Shown here in pieces: positions 1-11,419 of a DNA stretch of 64,000 nt; within the stretch, counting starts at the first letter, position 1, and the number at the start of each line of letters is the position of its first letter. A program made the translations under genes and the position numbers. Under the pieces are notes generated by a model. The model did no database searches and was not told the origin of the DNA. It saw nothing but the letters and a program-made list of their open reading frames with translations. This stretch comes from Monarcha castaneiventris obscurior (Eukaryota > Chordata > Aves > Passeriformes > Monarchidae): positions 15,947,001-16,011,000 of the forward strand of contig JAMPIT010000258.1 in NCBI GenBank assembly GCA_026261815.1. The letters are read 5' to 3'.

Positions 1-1180
1 TCCTTATCCAAATGTATAACGAACTGCAGACTGAAGTAGTTCAGTTTTCTTTTACAGCATGTGATGGAGCAGAGTGCTCATGCATTTGGGGCCTGCAATC
101 TTCCAGGAGAGTTAGGGAATCTTTGTTGTAACATAGTCTCAATTCTGCTTTCTTTGGGTTAAATCTGAATTTGAATCTGAATTTAGGATTTCTCTCAATT
201 TTTAGAATAATACCGAAGCTAAACTTTTGTTTCATGGCATTTGCTGAATATTTTTATAGTTCTCTAATTTTTCAGTAGCCACCTGGAAGATTCTACCTGA
301 GAAATGTGACTGAAGTGGAAAAAAAGGGCAAAATAGGACAAGGGGCCTAGCATTCAATTTTTCTTTTGTATCTTCTTTTAAATAATGCTCTTAAAGACCT
401 GGTCTTGGTACAGTTGATGGTTGGTGTCATGTTCAGATCAGACTTGGTTTATCAGATGTATGAACACAAAATGAGCTTTAACCAAGAAACTACTAATAGT
501 TCATGTTGTTACTATTCATTGATTGTTCAGAGTTCTTAATTTTATGAACAGGGGAAGGCTGAGGTAATGTCATGCTGAACTATTGTATGAAATGGAGAAA
601 ATATAAACCCAGAATGTCAATGTGTTTAAAGTACTGAGAAAACTGGTAATTTTTCTAGGTTGACAATGGAATGAATTTCAGGCTAGTCAATGTAATAAAT
701 TCTAGATTTCTTTTTCATTTTTTTGAGGAGTTTGCCTTTTTTCATAAAATTATTTAGAGTGAATAACGACTAAGTAAGGAAAAGCAGAACAAAACTCTTC
801 TGTTTTGTTTTAATTGGGGAGAAAAAGAAAGCGGCTGTAGTTCTCAATTAAAACATGTTGAAACTTAACCATGTAATTTTAATTTCTGAATGTTGAAGTG
901 AAATCTGTGTTTAGCATACTTGGCTTTTTCTCAATGCCATTTCCGCTTTCATTGGAAGAGTTTATTGGGATCCGAGTTTCCCATGTCCATAAAGATGTGG
1001 TGTTGCTAGTTTTAAATCAAACTTGTTTTGATTTTCTTGCAAAAAACCCCAACTATTAAAAAGCTGTATAAAATAATGTAGCATTTCTTCGTGGCTGCTC
1101 CTTTCATTCACTGAAACGATGAGTGTTATTTTATGTTTGAAATAAATATCAAAGTGTTTGTTTTCAATCTTCTACTTCAG
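1..1180 (+). other. 3' part of the last intron of the left-hand gene
   Basis: No coding exon is visible here. The stretch is AT-rich, with many in-frame stops on both strands, and ends in a pyrimidine-rich tract followed by 'tctacttcag' at 1171-1180, a good splice acceptor. It is read as intron because it leads directly into an open frame that ends in a stop codon and is followed by a plausible 3' UTR. I recognise no repeat in it. Confidence 0.6.
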
Positions 1181-1342
1181 GGTGAAAATCCTTTTGAAAT
1201 TAATGATCAGGCTCAGGAGCAGCAAACAGAGGAAGAAGACAAAGCTGATGAGCCAGCTGAGGGTGAGGAAGAGGAGGAAGAAGAAGAGGAAGAAACTGAA
1301 GAACAAACTGACTTCACTTTAGACCACACTGAAGATAACTAA
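1181..1342 (+). CDS. Terminal coding exon, acidic glutamate-rich C-terminus of an unidentified protein
   Basis: The exon begins in phase 0 just after the acceptor AG at 1179-1180 and encodes 53 residues before the TAA at 1340-1342. It opens with GENPFEIN, continues through a Gln/Glu/Asp-rich stretch, has ten consecutive glutamates at 1265-1294 encoded by mixed GAA and GAG codons, and ends in DHTEDN. The mixed codons argue for a selected acidic tail rather than a raw triplet expansion. An NPF tripeptide followed by acidic residues is the type of ligand bound by EH domains of EHD-family endocytic-recycling proteins; that link is inference from a three-residue motif. The open frame continues upstream to an ATG at 1133, but that part is hydrophobic and overlaps the polypyrimidine tract, so it is taken as intron. 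I do not recognise the gene. The tail is probably disordered and cytosolic or nuclear. Confidence 0.8.
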   Translation, partial: GENPFEINDQAQEQQTEEEDKADEPAEGEEEEEEEEEETEEQTDFTLDHTEDN

Positions 1343-1920
1343 GTGCAAGAAAATAAAAACACATTAGTGGGGGCAAACCAGCTTTTTATTTCTGCTCTAA
1401 AATGGCTGAGACTTTTTAATAGTCTCAAATAGAGCTGAAAATTCCCCACCATATGCATGCATTCCATTCCATGGAGAACTTGTTTATATAATTCCTCTGT
1501 GTTTCTGATTTTGTTTAAAATGAAATTAAGACTATTTTAGTTGAGCTTTTTATAGAAAACTGACTGTTAAAGCTGATCAAAACATTGTGTTGTATATTTT
1601 TTTAAGCATCCTATTTTTTTGGTGTGTGTATTGAAAGTTGGATATAATAACTTTTGGTCTAATCAGTTGAAAAGAAAGGCAGGTCTGTGGAGTAAATATT
1701 TTAAAAGCTTTATTATGTAAGCTTATAAATATTTACCTCATAGTACAGAATGAGTAACTTCAAAAATTGTGCTGTTGAGTGTGGCTGTTTGGGGGGGACT
1801 GCATTGCACTCTGTATAATAGAGTATGTGTTTATAATATGCCTTGTAGCTTTTTGTGATAAGATGTACCAGTTTGTAGCAATAAAATACTTAAGAAATAA
1901 AATACTGTTTAAAGTGTCTG
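1343..1920 (+). other. 3' untranslated region of the left-hand gene
   Basis: This AT-rich tail follows the stop codon. An AATAAA lies only 10 bases after the stop (1352-1357), and two more lie at 1880-1885 and 1896-1901. The later pair is followed by a GT-rich stretch, as expected of a main cleavage site, so the transcript probably ends near 1915-1925; the early site would give a very short UTR. A TGTATATT near 1591 resembles a Pumilio-binding element. The end point is estimated. Confidence 0.6.
1880..1901 (+). terminator. Pair of AATAAA polyadenylation signals
   Basis: Two canonical hexamers start at 1880 and 1896. A GT/T-rich downstream element follows at about 1908-1930. This is the best candidate for the distal poly(A) site of the gene whose stop codon is at 1340. 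Confidence 0.6.
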
Positions 1921-4900
1921 TAGTTTTAGTATTTCAGAAATTTCCCCATGCTGACTACTAAACTGGTTTCAAATTAAATCTTGATTGATGCTGCCATTGA
2001 AATTTTTAGTTGCAGCTTAAGTGACTCATGTTATTTGTTGCTGGGTTTTGATGTATTCAGACTCCACCTACCAGGGCAGGAAAGTACTTAAGCCTTCGGA
2101 GCGTGCCTGGGGGAAGTGTGCTTTCTGTATGTTTACATGTGGTGTACTCTTGTCTATCTTAGAAATTAAATATGAGTACACCCATGTTTTTTCTACAGTT
2201 CCTGCTAGTGTAGTTTTTGACTAATGAGAACTGAAAATGTCTAATTTGACTGTTTCTAAGTGCAGCAAAGTAACTTGCACCATTTTTCCCTAAATAAGGT
2301 AACTTGACACAAGAAACTACAATCTCCTGTGGTGCTTATGGGGATTTTTTTTTTTCAAAATCTCACCGTAAGTGTAATTCTGCACATTCCTTTTGGAGAG
2401 CCCTTGTGTTAATATGTAGTCATCACTGTGTAGAGGTGGTAAATACTTATAATACTTATATATATGAATACTTGTAACCTCACCTGCATACCAATTTGCT
2501 TTTTCAGTGATCTGTTTTTAAATTGCGGAGAGTGTGCAAGTAATTATGGAGGAATACTTGATTCAGATATTAGGCCACCTGAAATCCTAATAGCAGTCAA
2601 CTGTGAAGAGTGCTGTGTATTGCAGTCATTTAGCTGTTGCCTTTTGTGTAGCCTTTTGTGTAGGAGAGTAGAAAATATTACAACATGGTGAGGAAAGAGA
2701 GGGGAAACTGAGTATGGTGGCTTGACCTCTTGTTGATGGCTTTACAATTTTTATTTTATATTTAAAGAATCAGCATGATGTAAACTAGATTGTTGTACCT
2801 GTAAGTATCAACTTGGAGCCAGAAGTTAGCGTGGGTTGGTTGAAAGATGTGTTAAGCCTGCAGCTGTTTGAGCAGTGTCCCTCTTGTCTAGATCTGTAAT
2901 TACTCCTCCATGTTAAGGCTAGAATCAAGATTCATACTGGCATAGCTTTTAAGGTGTAATCCTCCCTTCTGCCTTACAAGCTGGTCATTCATCTATTTGT
3001 GTTCTACTTGTAGGTCTCTTGCCTTACAAAAGAAAGATGCATCTTGTAATCCCTTCCCAGACAATTTAACAGGAACTGTATCAGTGTTCTAGAAACTGAC
3101 GAGAGCTTTAGCATGAAAATTTGCTTGCATTAGTTAAGAACATTGAGATGCTGCCCAAATTTCTGCAAGCGGTGAGTTTTTTTCTCTTTGTCTATTCCTC
3201 CTTTATTGGAGACAATTAAGTTGCTTCTACTCAGCTAAGATAAGCCCTTCAACTTAGGATTTCAATACTTTATTTCCATTGCTGCACTAATTTCATCCAA
3301 GATGACTTCAGGATCTTTGAATTTGAAGCATTCATTATTTGACTGATACCTAAAATACGTAATTTTCTACTTTATACTAACAGTTCTCAACTGTAAAGTG
3401 TGTTAAGTGATAACTTAGATGACAGATTTGAGGGAGTGGGGTGAGAACTGCTGATGATAATGGACAAAATTACTCTTCGATAGGCTTAGGAGGAGCTTCA
3501 GATGGAGTCTTTGGGTCCCCTTTGTAGCTAATGTTTAATCAAATTAATTTTCCTAGATCAGTGAAGTATGGAAATAACTGCAGAGGTTCTGATGGCTGCC
3601 CATGCCTGGTGACACCATTGGTAAGGCACAGACACACAGAGACTCATTTCAAACTGGGTGGAGATTGCATTTGTTTGTTGCAGAATCTCAGAAATGGAGA
3701 CCATGGCTTTAGGCAGTTCTGGAGAAAGATGCCTCCTGATTTACACCTCCCTGCTCAGAGACCTTTACATTTCCTTTACATTCACCAGCAGTGTGCTGTC
3801 AACTGCCTACTGTTCACAAGTGTTTGATTGCAGTAGGGTATGCCTTTCCCTATTTCTAAGAACCTTTTTGAAATGTTGACTATGGTGATTGATACAGTTT
3901 ATAAAAAGACAAAAAATTTGGGAGCGTTTTTGTATCCCCCATCTCTAAAGACCACTTTGAATGAAAGATCAGTGAAAGACTGGACTTGAAATGTAGTTGA
4001 TGTTCCACAGTCCAGATGATAATTGGTTACTGATGGTGTTTCTTGGAGAGTCAGTTGATGAAAGAAAAGCAGTTGGAGTTTAGGCAGATAGGTCCTGTTC
4101 TGAAACTAGTATTGAGAAGTTTGAAAAAACTTTGGAGATGGTTAAGTGACATCAGGTGAAAAGTATTTCAGGGTGTTTAAAAACTTTTTTTGGGAATAAA
4201 GGCTGTTCTACATGATAGGCAAGATCTCTCTCTAATCCTCTTTCAGTGCATGAGCTGTGTAACTTTTTAGTGCTTTGAATGGAATCAATAGAGGAGGTTT
4301 AGTGCCTCCTTTGTGAGTAGTCAAAATGGCATGGAATGTTTCAGGTGATGATTTACATTGCACAAAAGTGGCAAGGTTTTGACTTGCTCTATGATAATAA
4401 TGCTATTTTTATTTCTGCTGGAAACATCCTGATGTGTTTTTAATCTTTTCTGGGACTGAATGATCATGGTTTATAGTTGTGCTGAAGAATACATACGACT
4501 TGTCTCACATTCTGGCTACCACTGGAGCTAGAACTTAAATCTTTTTGCTCTGAGAAATGTTGACAAATACTCTGTCGAGTTTTGTTTGTGTTTTTTGTTT
4601 TGTTTAGGGTTGAAATTGCCAGGTAGCCAGTAGAGTAGTAAGAAATACTGGCACTAATCCTTCCAATTTACACACAGGGAATAACTGCCATAAATGCACA
4701 CTCTTATGTGTGTTGCAGCCCAAATGCACTAGGCTTTTTATATATGATTATTTTTTGCCACACAGTATAACCATAGGATTATTAGATACTTGTGTAATAC
4801 TTGTTTTCATGCTGTGTGAAGGATTGAAATCTTGAAACAAGCCTGTAGATTCTCTTGCTTGGCTTTTCCTGTTTTTCTTAAGAATGTGTGAAATCAGCTT

Positions 4901-5840
4901 TCAGCTTGCTGAATAGTAGCTTTACATTTTCTTGCTGTTGTCTATCAGACTTTTACAAAAAAATGAAGCTTTTGTTTAAATGTATTTTTCAGCTTCTAGA
5001 ATGTCTTCTTCTCTTTCTAAGTAGCCCTAAAATAGAGGATCCAGGGCTTTTCTTCAATTGGTTATCCTTCTACTAACAGAAGTCCTCACCCACTCACCTT
5101 TTAAGATTGTAGGGAGAAACTTTATTGTAAGGAATGCCTGTAGCCATCAGGGACGTGGATCTTGCCTAGCCTTGGTAAATCCCACATCCTCTTGAGTCAA
5201 AAGCCTGCAGTGTAGTCCCTCAAATCATGTGAGAGGATTAAAATTTTACATTGAGCTTGTTAGCAGTGAAGTTTGTTCTGAGTTAAGTATAAAAATGAGT
5301 AACATCCCATCTGTTTAATTTTTTAAAGTTAATTTCTAAAATTGTGTCAAGTTTTTAGGTTTACAGTAGTGTACTTCCCTTTAAGTCCTGCAGCTCCATT
5401 CTAACAGATTTGCCTGGTTTAAAGTACAGATAGCTGATGAATAATAAGCCTTTCTGTATAAATTAAAAGGTGTATAAACTGAAGTCCAACATCTAACACA
5501 AAAGAGTTTCTGATCGTACTCTCCAAATCTAAGCTTTCCTCATCCCATCCTTTGGTACTTCAAAGCTAATGCTGACAGAAAAAGGAATAAATACCCAGAG
5601 GGTGAAGTTGAGCATCAAAATCTGAGGCAAAAACAAAAGAGAAGACTTCTTAACAAGACCCCACAAGCCCTTACTATCTGGTGATTCTGATTTAAAACAA
5701 AGTCCCCTCTGTATGCAGAAATGTGGTTAAGGGTTTTTTGTGGGTTTGAGGTTTGGTTTTTTTTTCATGATTTGAAGATTACCAAGTGTTACAGGAGAAC
5801 AAGGAATAAGTAACCTGCTTGCCTTTCTGGTCCCCTGCAG
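1921..5840. other. Intergenic stretch without recognisable genes
   Basis: Only short chance ORFs of 60-98 residues are present; they lack family resemblance, coding-like composition or a clear splice context. The DNA is AT-rich and carries no repeat that I can name. Confidence 0.5.
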
Positions 5841-6002
5841 GTGAAACATTCTGGTATTTGCAACCAATGTGCCTGTTCTTTTTATGGAGACTTACCATCT
5901 TCATTCCTATTTACCCTGGACATCTCCCTTGTGGACTCTAGAACATGTGTTCCAAACTGTTGCTGTGTTTGTAGAGTTCTTTATATACCCAAAGCCATGA
6001 AG
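5841..6002 (+). other. Candidate exon with strong splice sites, open in phase 0
   Basis: A pyrimidine-rich tract ending in 'cccctgcag' precedes 5841, and the segment ends in AAG followed by GTAAGTC at 6003, close to the ideal donor. The 162 bases between are a multiple of three and fully open in the frame starting at 5841. The translation is Cys-rich (nine cysteines in 54 residues) and resembles no family I know, so a non-coding or alternative exon is as likely as a coding one. It lies about 4 kb past the poly(A) signals of the left-hand gene on the same strand, so it could belong to a longer transcript isoform or a separate lncRNA. Splice-site pairs of this quality also occur by chance. Confidence 0.3.
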
Positions 6003-7139
6003 GTAAGTCAGCAATGTTGGGAGTTTTTGTGGGTCATCAAAAAAGCTAAGGATGGATAACATGGTGGCAGGAGCAATGCGTGTATTGTGAATAAACACAA
6101 CCTTCTGTGTATAGAAGTGAATATTTGTCAAAGATTTTGAAGAGCAGAACAGCTGTATGGACTTGGGAAAAGAGCCACAAGTGTTAACATGCCCCACTTA
6201 AAAAAGAGTATCTTATTTAATGTGTAGTCCTTTTCAATCTTCTCACTTCAGACAGGTCCTAAGATAGATGTCCTTCATCACCAGCTAATAACATGGTTGT
6301 CCACATCCTTTTTTCTTTTGTTATCAGTAAGGTTGCTGTACCATCAGTTGTTAAAGTTCCTCCAAATGTACCTGTAAGTCAGTCTTCCTCTTGTCACACC
6401 AAAACACATTGGAGCCCGTTTGAATTTCTTAGAACATAGCTAAGATAAGCTAATTAGCTACTACACATGTGGGAGTGGACAATTAACAGTTGCCTTAACG
6501 GCAGAGTTGGGGTTGAGCAGTGCTGAATGTCTTACAATATTACTCCTTAGAGCTTCTTATCTGGGCCTGTTCTCCGTAGGTATCATGGGGATACTAGAGT
6601 CATTGGGATGGAGTAATGTCTGTGGCCTGTCCCTCTTCTCACCCTGCAGATGTCTGCTGAGTGTCTAGATTTTGTATTTCTGGTCAGATTTTGTATTTCT
6701 GTCTGACTTTCCATAATACTTTGTGTAGGATTTTGCGTCAGGCCAGGTTGCAGGCCAGTGTTGTAGCATTTCCTAAGAGAAAGACTCCGCAGGATCTCTA
6801 GTGTAACCCAGTTCTGAATCTGACTGACTGAACACCCTCTTGGTAAAAACACAAGTGCTGTGTGAAGTGGGTATATAGAAAGGATGGTGCCTTCCTACTT
6901 TTGTGTCCCTAAATACTGCATTATAAATGTCTTTCAGTGAAGGGTTTATTTCTGCACTCTTTGAAGTATAAAGATTTCTTTGTATTTCTATATAAATGCT
7001 TCTATAAATACATTAGCAGCAATAGGAGGGATAAGGAGAATCTCCATTCTCTATTGGAGGCAGGAGGAAACAATAACAAATTATGAGGAAAAGGCTTAGG
7101 TACTTAATGCCTTCTTTACCTCGGTCTAGTTGTAAGACC
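6003..7139. other. Intergenic stretch, with a 19-bp tandem duplication
   Basis: No gene is visible. At 6667-6704 two copies of a 19-bp unit stand head to tail, identical over their first 16 bases. Confidence 0.45.
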
Positions 7140-8742
7140 AGTTATTGTCCAGTTAGCCAGCCTCCTGAGCTGGAAGACAGGGACAGACAGCAGGATGAAG
7201 CCTCCATAATCCAAGGGTAAATGGTGAGTAAAGGATCAGCAACTTTCTACATTGCTTAGACACACTCAAGTCTATGAGGCTAGATGGGATCTACCAAAGG
7301 CTACTGAGAGGTGGTAGAAGTGCTTATCACCACTTTTCATCACTTACCAGCAGCCCTGGCTAACAGGGAGGTCCTAGATGGTTAGAAGTTTGGCGTCACA
7401 TTTGCCATCTACAAGAACAGGCAGAAGGAAGATGTGAGAAGCTACAGGCCTGTCAGCCTGACCTCAGTGCCAGGGAAGGTTATGGAGCAGATCTTGAGTG
7501 CAATCACACAGCACATGCAGGACAGCCAGGGGGTCTGCACCAGCCAGCAGGGGTTTAGGAAACGCAGGTCCTGCTTGACCAACTTGGTGTCCTATGACAA
7601 AGTGACCTGCTTAGTGAATGAGGGAAAGACTGGCTGCTACCTGTCTAAACTTCAGTAAGGCCTTTGACACTGTCTCCCACAACATTTTCCTTGAGAAAAA
7701 ACTGGCTCTTCATCACTTGGACAGGTTTAGTCCTTGCTGGGCCCAGAAAGTGGTAGTGAATGGAGTTAAATCCAGTTGGCATCTGGTCACAAGTGGTGTT
7801 CCCCAGTGTTGGAGTCCAGGGCATACTGGCACCAGTTGTGTTTAATGTCATTATCAGTGATCTGGATGAGGGGATTGAGTACACCCTTATTTTGCATACT
7901 TTCTGCCCAAATTGAGCAGGGGTGTTTCTCCTGGAGGGTGGGAAGGCTCTGCAGAGGAATCTTGACAGGCTAGTGTGCTGAGGCAATGGTATGATGTTTA
8001 ACCAGACGAAGTGCCAGATCCTGCCCTCGGGTCACAGTGACCTCATGCAGTGCTGTAGGCTTGGGGAAGCATGGGTGGAAGATGCCCACAGGAAAAGGAG
8101 CTGGGGGTGCTGGTTGACAGTGGCTGAACATGAGCCAGCTGTGCCCAGGTGGCCAAGAAGGCCAATGGCATCCTGGCCTGTATCAGCAATATTGTGGCCC
8201 GCAGGACCAGGGCAGGGATTGTCCCCCTGTACTTAGCACTGGTGAAGCCATACCTTGAATACTGTGTCCAGTTCTGGGCCCCTCACTACAAGAGATGCTG
8301 GAGCATGTCCAGAGAAGGGCAACAGAGCGGGTGAAGGGTCCTACTAGCTGCTGAGGGAGCTGGGGTGTTTATTCTGGAGTAAAGGAGGCTCGAGGGGAAA
8401 CTGTCAGCAACTACCTGAATGGAGGTTGTAATGAGTGGGGGTCAGTCTCTTCTCCCAAGTCACAAGCAGTAGGACAAGCAAGAGGAAAAGGCCTCAAATT
8501 GCATCAGGTAAAGTTTAGATTGGATATTAGGGAAAATTTTGTCACCGAAGTGTTTATCAAGCTTTGGAACAGGCTGCCCAGGTAGGTGGCTGAGTCACTA
8601 TCCCTGGAGGTATTTAAAAGACACGTAGATGTGGCACTTAGGGACCTGATTAGCGGTGGGCTTCGCAGTGTTAGGCCAACGGTTGGACTCAATGATCTGA
8701 AAGATCTTTTCCAACCTAAATGATTGTGTGATTCAATGATTG
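7140..8742 (+). mobile_element. CR1 LINE, 5'-truncated, dead
   Basis: This is a non-LTR retrotransposon of the CR1 family in + orientation. Reverse-transcriptase blocks can be followed in order: SYRPVSLTSVPGKVMEQIL (from 7437), QGFRKRRSCLTNLV (about 7547-7590), FSKAFDTVSHNIF (7648-7690), SGVPQ (about 7793-7808), then FNxxISDLDEGIE (about 7840-7880), FNQTKC (about 7998) and [17 protein letters not shown] (about 8243-8292). The reading frame shifts near 7640 and again later. The segment that should hold the catalytic Asp-Asp box, about 7885-7925, is scrambled and lacks both aspartates, so the copy cannot encode a working enzyme. The 3' end carries 'ggttggactcaatgatctga' at 8682-8701, 'tccaacctaaatg' and a degenerate attctgtg-type tail ending near 8742. 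The start is approximate. The endonuclease domain is missing, as usual for 5'-truncated insertions. Confidence 0.92.
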
Positions 8743-10611
8743 TCAGTGGCATGATGTTAAATAATAAGTGGCTTTTGTGTACAGCAATTATAATTTAAAG
8801 AATATCCCTCATTCTCTCTATTGCTTGGCTGAAGGTAAAACCTTGTGCAGTCTGTTAGAGTGCACAGCAGTCCTAATGCTGGAGTTCTCAACCCACTGTG
8901 TACCAAGGGGTTAATTTGTTTCCATCACTGGGGATTTGAATTCCTTGTCTGTGCTGAGGTCACTGTCACTGTTAAATGACAGATGTCTTTCTGAAAATCC
9001 CTTGCATCTTTCCTTGTGTTGTAAAGTTCAGTGACTGCAATAACAGGGTGTTGTTCTTTAATAACTGTTAAATTTATTCTTTAGAGAATTTACAAAGATG
9101 TCCTATTGCTCTGGGAGAGCTCCCTTGATGCCGAACTCTGCATTTTCTTTTTGCATAATGCCTACAGATTTAGAGCCACTGTACTCCCAGTTGTATAGCT
9201 TCTGTATCCCTTGTTCAGTGCTGCTGAAATACTCGTAAATCTCCTTTCTTCTAGTGGCTTTGTGCAGCAGCTGGGGTATGACAATAAGGTCCCTGATCTA
9301 TAATTCTAGACAGCCCCAGAGGGTGAACAGATCGACCAATCCTCATCCCCAACGTAAGCCCAGGGAACTCACTGTCCCTGGGAGGTAGTTGTCTAATGCT
9401 TTCTATTTGTATTCTGCATGAAACTCTTCTTGATGCTGGACTGTTGTTCACTTAGAGAATTATCCAGTGCACAGTATATAAACTCCCACTAGAGATTGAA
9501 TGCATGTAAATAAAGCATGCCTTAAGTCTAGCATAATGTAACTTTAAGTGAGAAGAAATAGACTCAATCTAAGCACCTTGTAAAGCTGCATTCACTGCTA
9601 AGATCTGCACAATGCAGTCACAATCTGCATTTCTATGTCACACGGATAAGAGGTAAGGAGGACAGCTGTATATAGGTTTTCTAATTCCAGGGATTTCCTG
9701 GCTTTTTATTGATTTGACGAGAATACAACACTGGCTTTTTAAAATAACAGCTGTTTTTAAATACTCTTGTGGAATAGCAACATTTATGTTGTAACAAAGA
9801 GACGTAGTTTGAAAAATGTGATTGATTGACCTTTATGCTACACACGCCTCATGAAAATGTTACTTTATACTCTGTTTTCACACTACCTAAAAGCCTGGCA
9901 GGCATTTCAGAGTACAGACAGAAGATGATCCCTGCCCTATAGCTGTTGCAATCTCCTTGTAATCTCTAGCTATATTCACTTCAGCTGTATGATTTTTGCA
10001 ACTTTCATGTCTGTGTAGCAGCATTGACATGTATTTTAACTGTAAATTATTTAGAACATATCTGCTTGAAAGCTAGTACTCATTTACTCATAAACCTCCA
10101 TCATCTGCTTAAACATTGAGATTAATGAAGTGTAAAAGGCTATTTTTAAGTGAGGTGTTATGCACATGCTATCAGTCTTTGATTGCACTTGGTTTATCCA
10201 AGCAGCTTTAATGCTGACAAAATTGTCAGACCAATTTTATTTTCTGCAACACCTTTAAAGGAGATTAAACTCCTTCAGTTTAGTGATTTGCTATTTGCCA
10301 GAAAAATATATTCAGGATATGAAAAGTAGTCACATTCTGATAGATGTAGTGTGCTCTGTGCCAAGGCCCCCCTGCATCAAGGCCAATGGCAGCTGCACAG
10401 GCAGGGCAGCCCCCAGTCTGCTTTAATAAGATGGAGTGTTGGATACCTCATCAGCACTACTCTTACCAAACTGATGGTTCTGCTGATACTATAGAAATAC
10501 AATTCCATAAACGTTCTTTGAAAGCTAATCTATAAAGAAAAGATGGAATCTTTTCTTATTTTCATCTGTAATTTCACATTAGTTTCTTGTGCATATTTTT
10601 TAGAGCTGGTA

Positions 10612-10658
10612 GCCTTCTCTGTAATTTCTCCAGAAATTGGAGGAATTACAGAGAAGGT
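10612..10658. repeat. Long-stem hairpin (inverted repeat)
   Basis: The arms 10613-10626 and 10644-10657 are perfect reverse complements over 14 bp. The stem continues inward through one G-T wobble pair and four more Watson-Crick pairs (10628-10631 with 10639-10642), and outward by another wobble pair, giving about 20 bp closed by a 7-base loop at 10632-10638. It could be a remnant of a small palindromic element or a structured RNA. At 47 bases it is short for a miRNA precursor. Confidence 0.7.
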
Positions 10659-11385
10659 CTGTGCCTTCTACATGGGTCTGCTAGAAGGCATAAGAATAGC
10701 TTACTTACAGAGGATGAACCATGTGAGTCATATTTGACTTTTATTTCAGTTGCCTTTGTAAAGATAGCTCTACATTGATGGTCTTTAACCTGTCCTTTCT
10801 CAGATGGGAATTCAGGAAGGCTGAGAAAAAAAATCCTACTTAAAGTGTTATTTTAAACAAATGATTCTGTTTCCCAAGTTAAGTATCAAAGCATATAAAT
10901 TCATCCCTAATAAACTTGGACTTGTACTGAGTTAAAGATTATTAAACTGCAGTAGCCTGTTTGAATTAGGGTGGTGTTTGTTTTCAGATGGTCTAAACAA
11001 AGGATATCTCAAGCTCTGTAAGTAAACCTCAAACAATCAGTCTCTTTAGTCTTAGTCAATTGCAGCAAAATTTGGTAGGGGCAAAGTCCTTGTGAATGTA
11101 AGAATGTTTACATCAAACAGTGTTCAGAGCACTCAAAGTTCTGTCCCAAAGCACTGGGGTTTCCTAATTACTTTTGCATAAGAGCTAAACACTGTGCTTG
11201 TTGAGGAGATGGACATTATTGGTTACAATATTTATGTAATGTATTATGTAATGTAGTCTTAGCTAAAATGAATTTCACTTCAATGTTAATTTGTATTTGT
11301 TTTATCCTTGCTGCTCTCAGGAGGTTTGTTTTATCTGGAGATTCATGACAATATGATTTTTTGGACATTAAATATGGCCAAAATA

Positions 11386-11419
11386 AGGAAAGACCTTCAT
11401 TGAAGAGAAGGTCTTTCCT
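11386..11419. repeat. Hairpin with 13-bp perfect arms
   Basis: 'aggaaagaccttc' at 11386-11398 is the exact reverse complement of 11407-11419, with an 8-base spacer. Nothing else marks it as a terminator or a gene. Confidence 0.7.

Noticed and set aside
1133..1180. ATG at 1133 as the true start of the acidic protein
   Set aside because: The upstream residues are hydrophobic and coincide with a splice-acceptor tract; an exon starting at 1181 explains the sequence better.
7645..7986. 113-residue minus-strand ORF
   Set aside because: It is antisense to the reverse-transcriptase region of the CR1 at 7140-8742.
9251..9451. GC-balanced segment as an exon
   Set aside because: No splice pair and no convincing frame; an old unidentified repeat is more likely.
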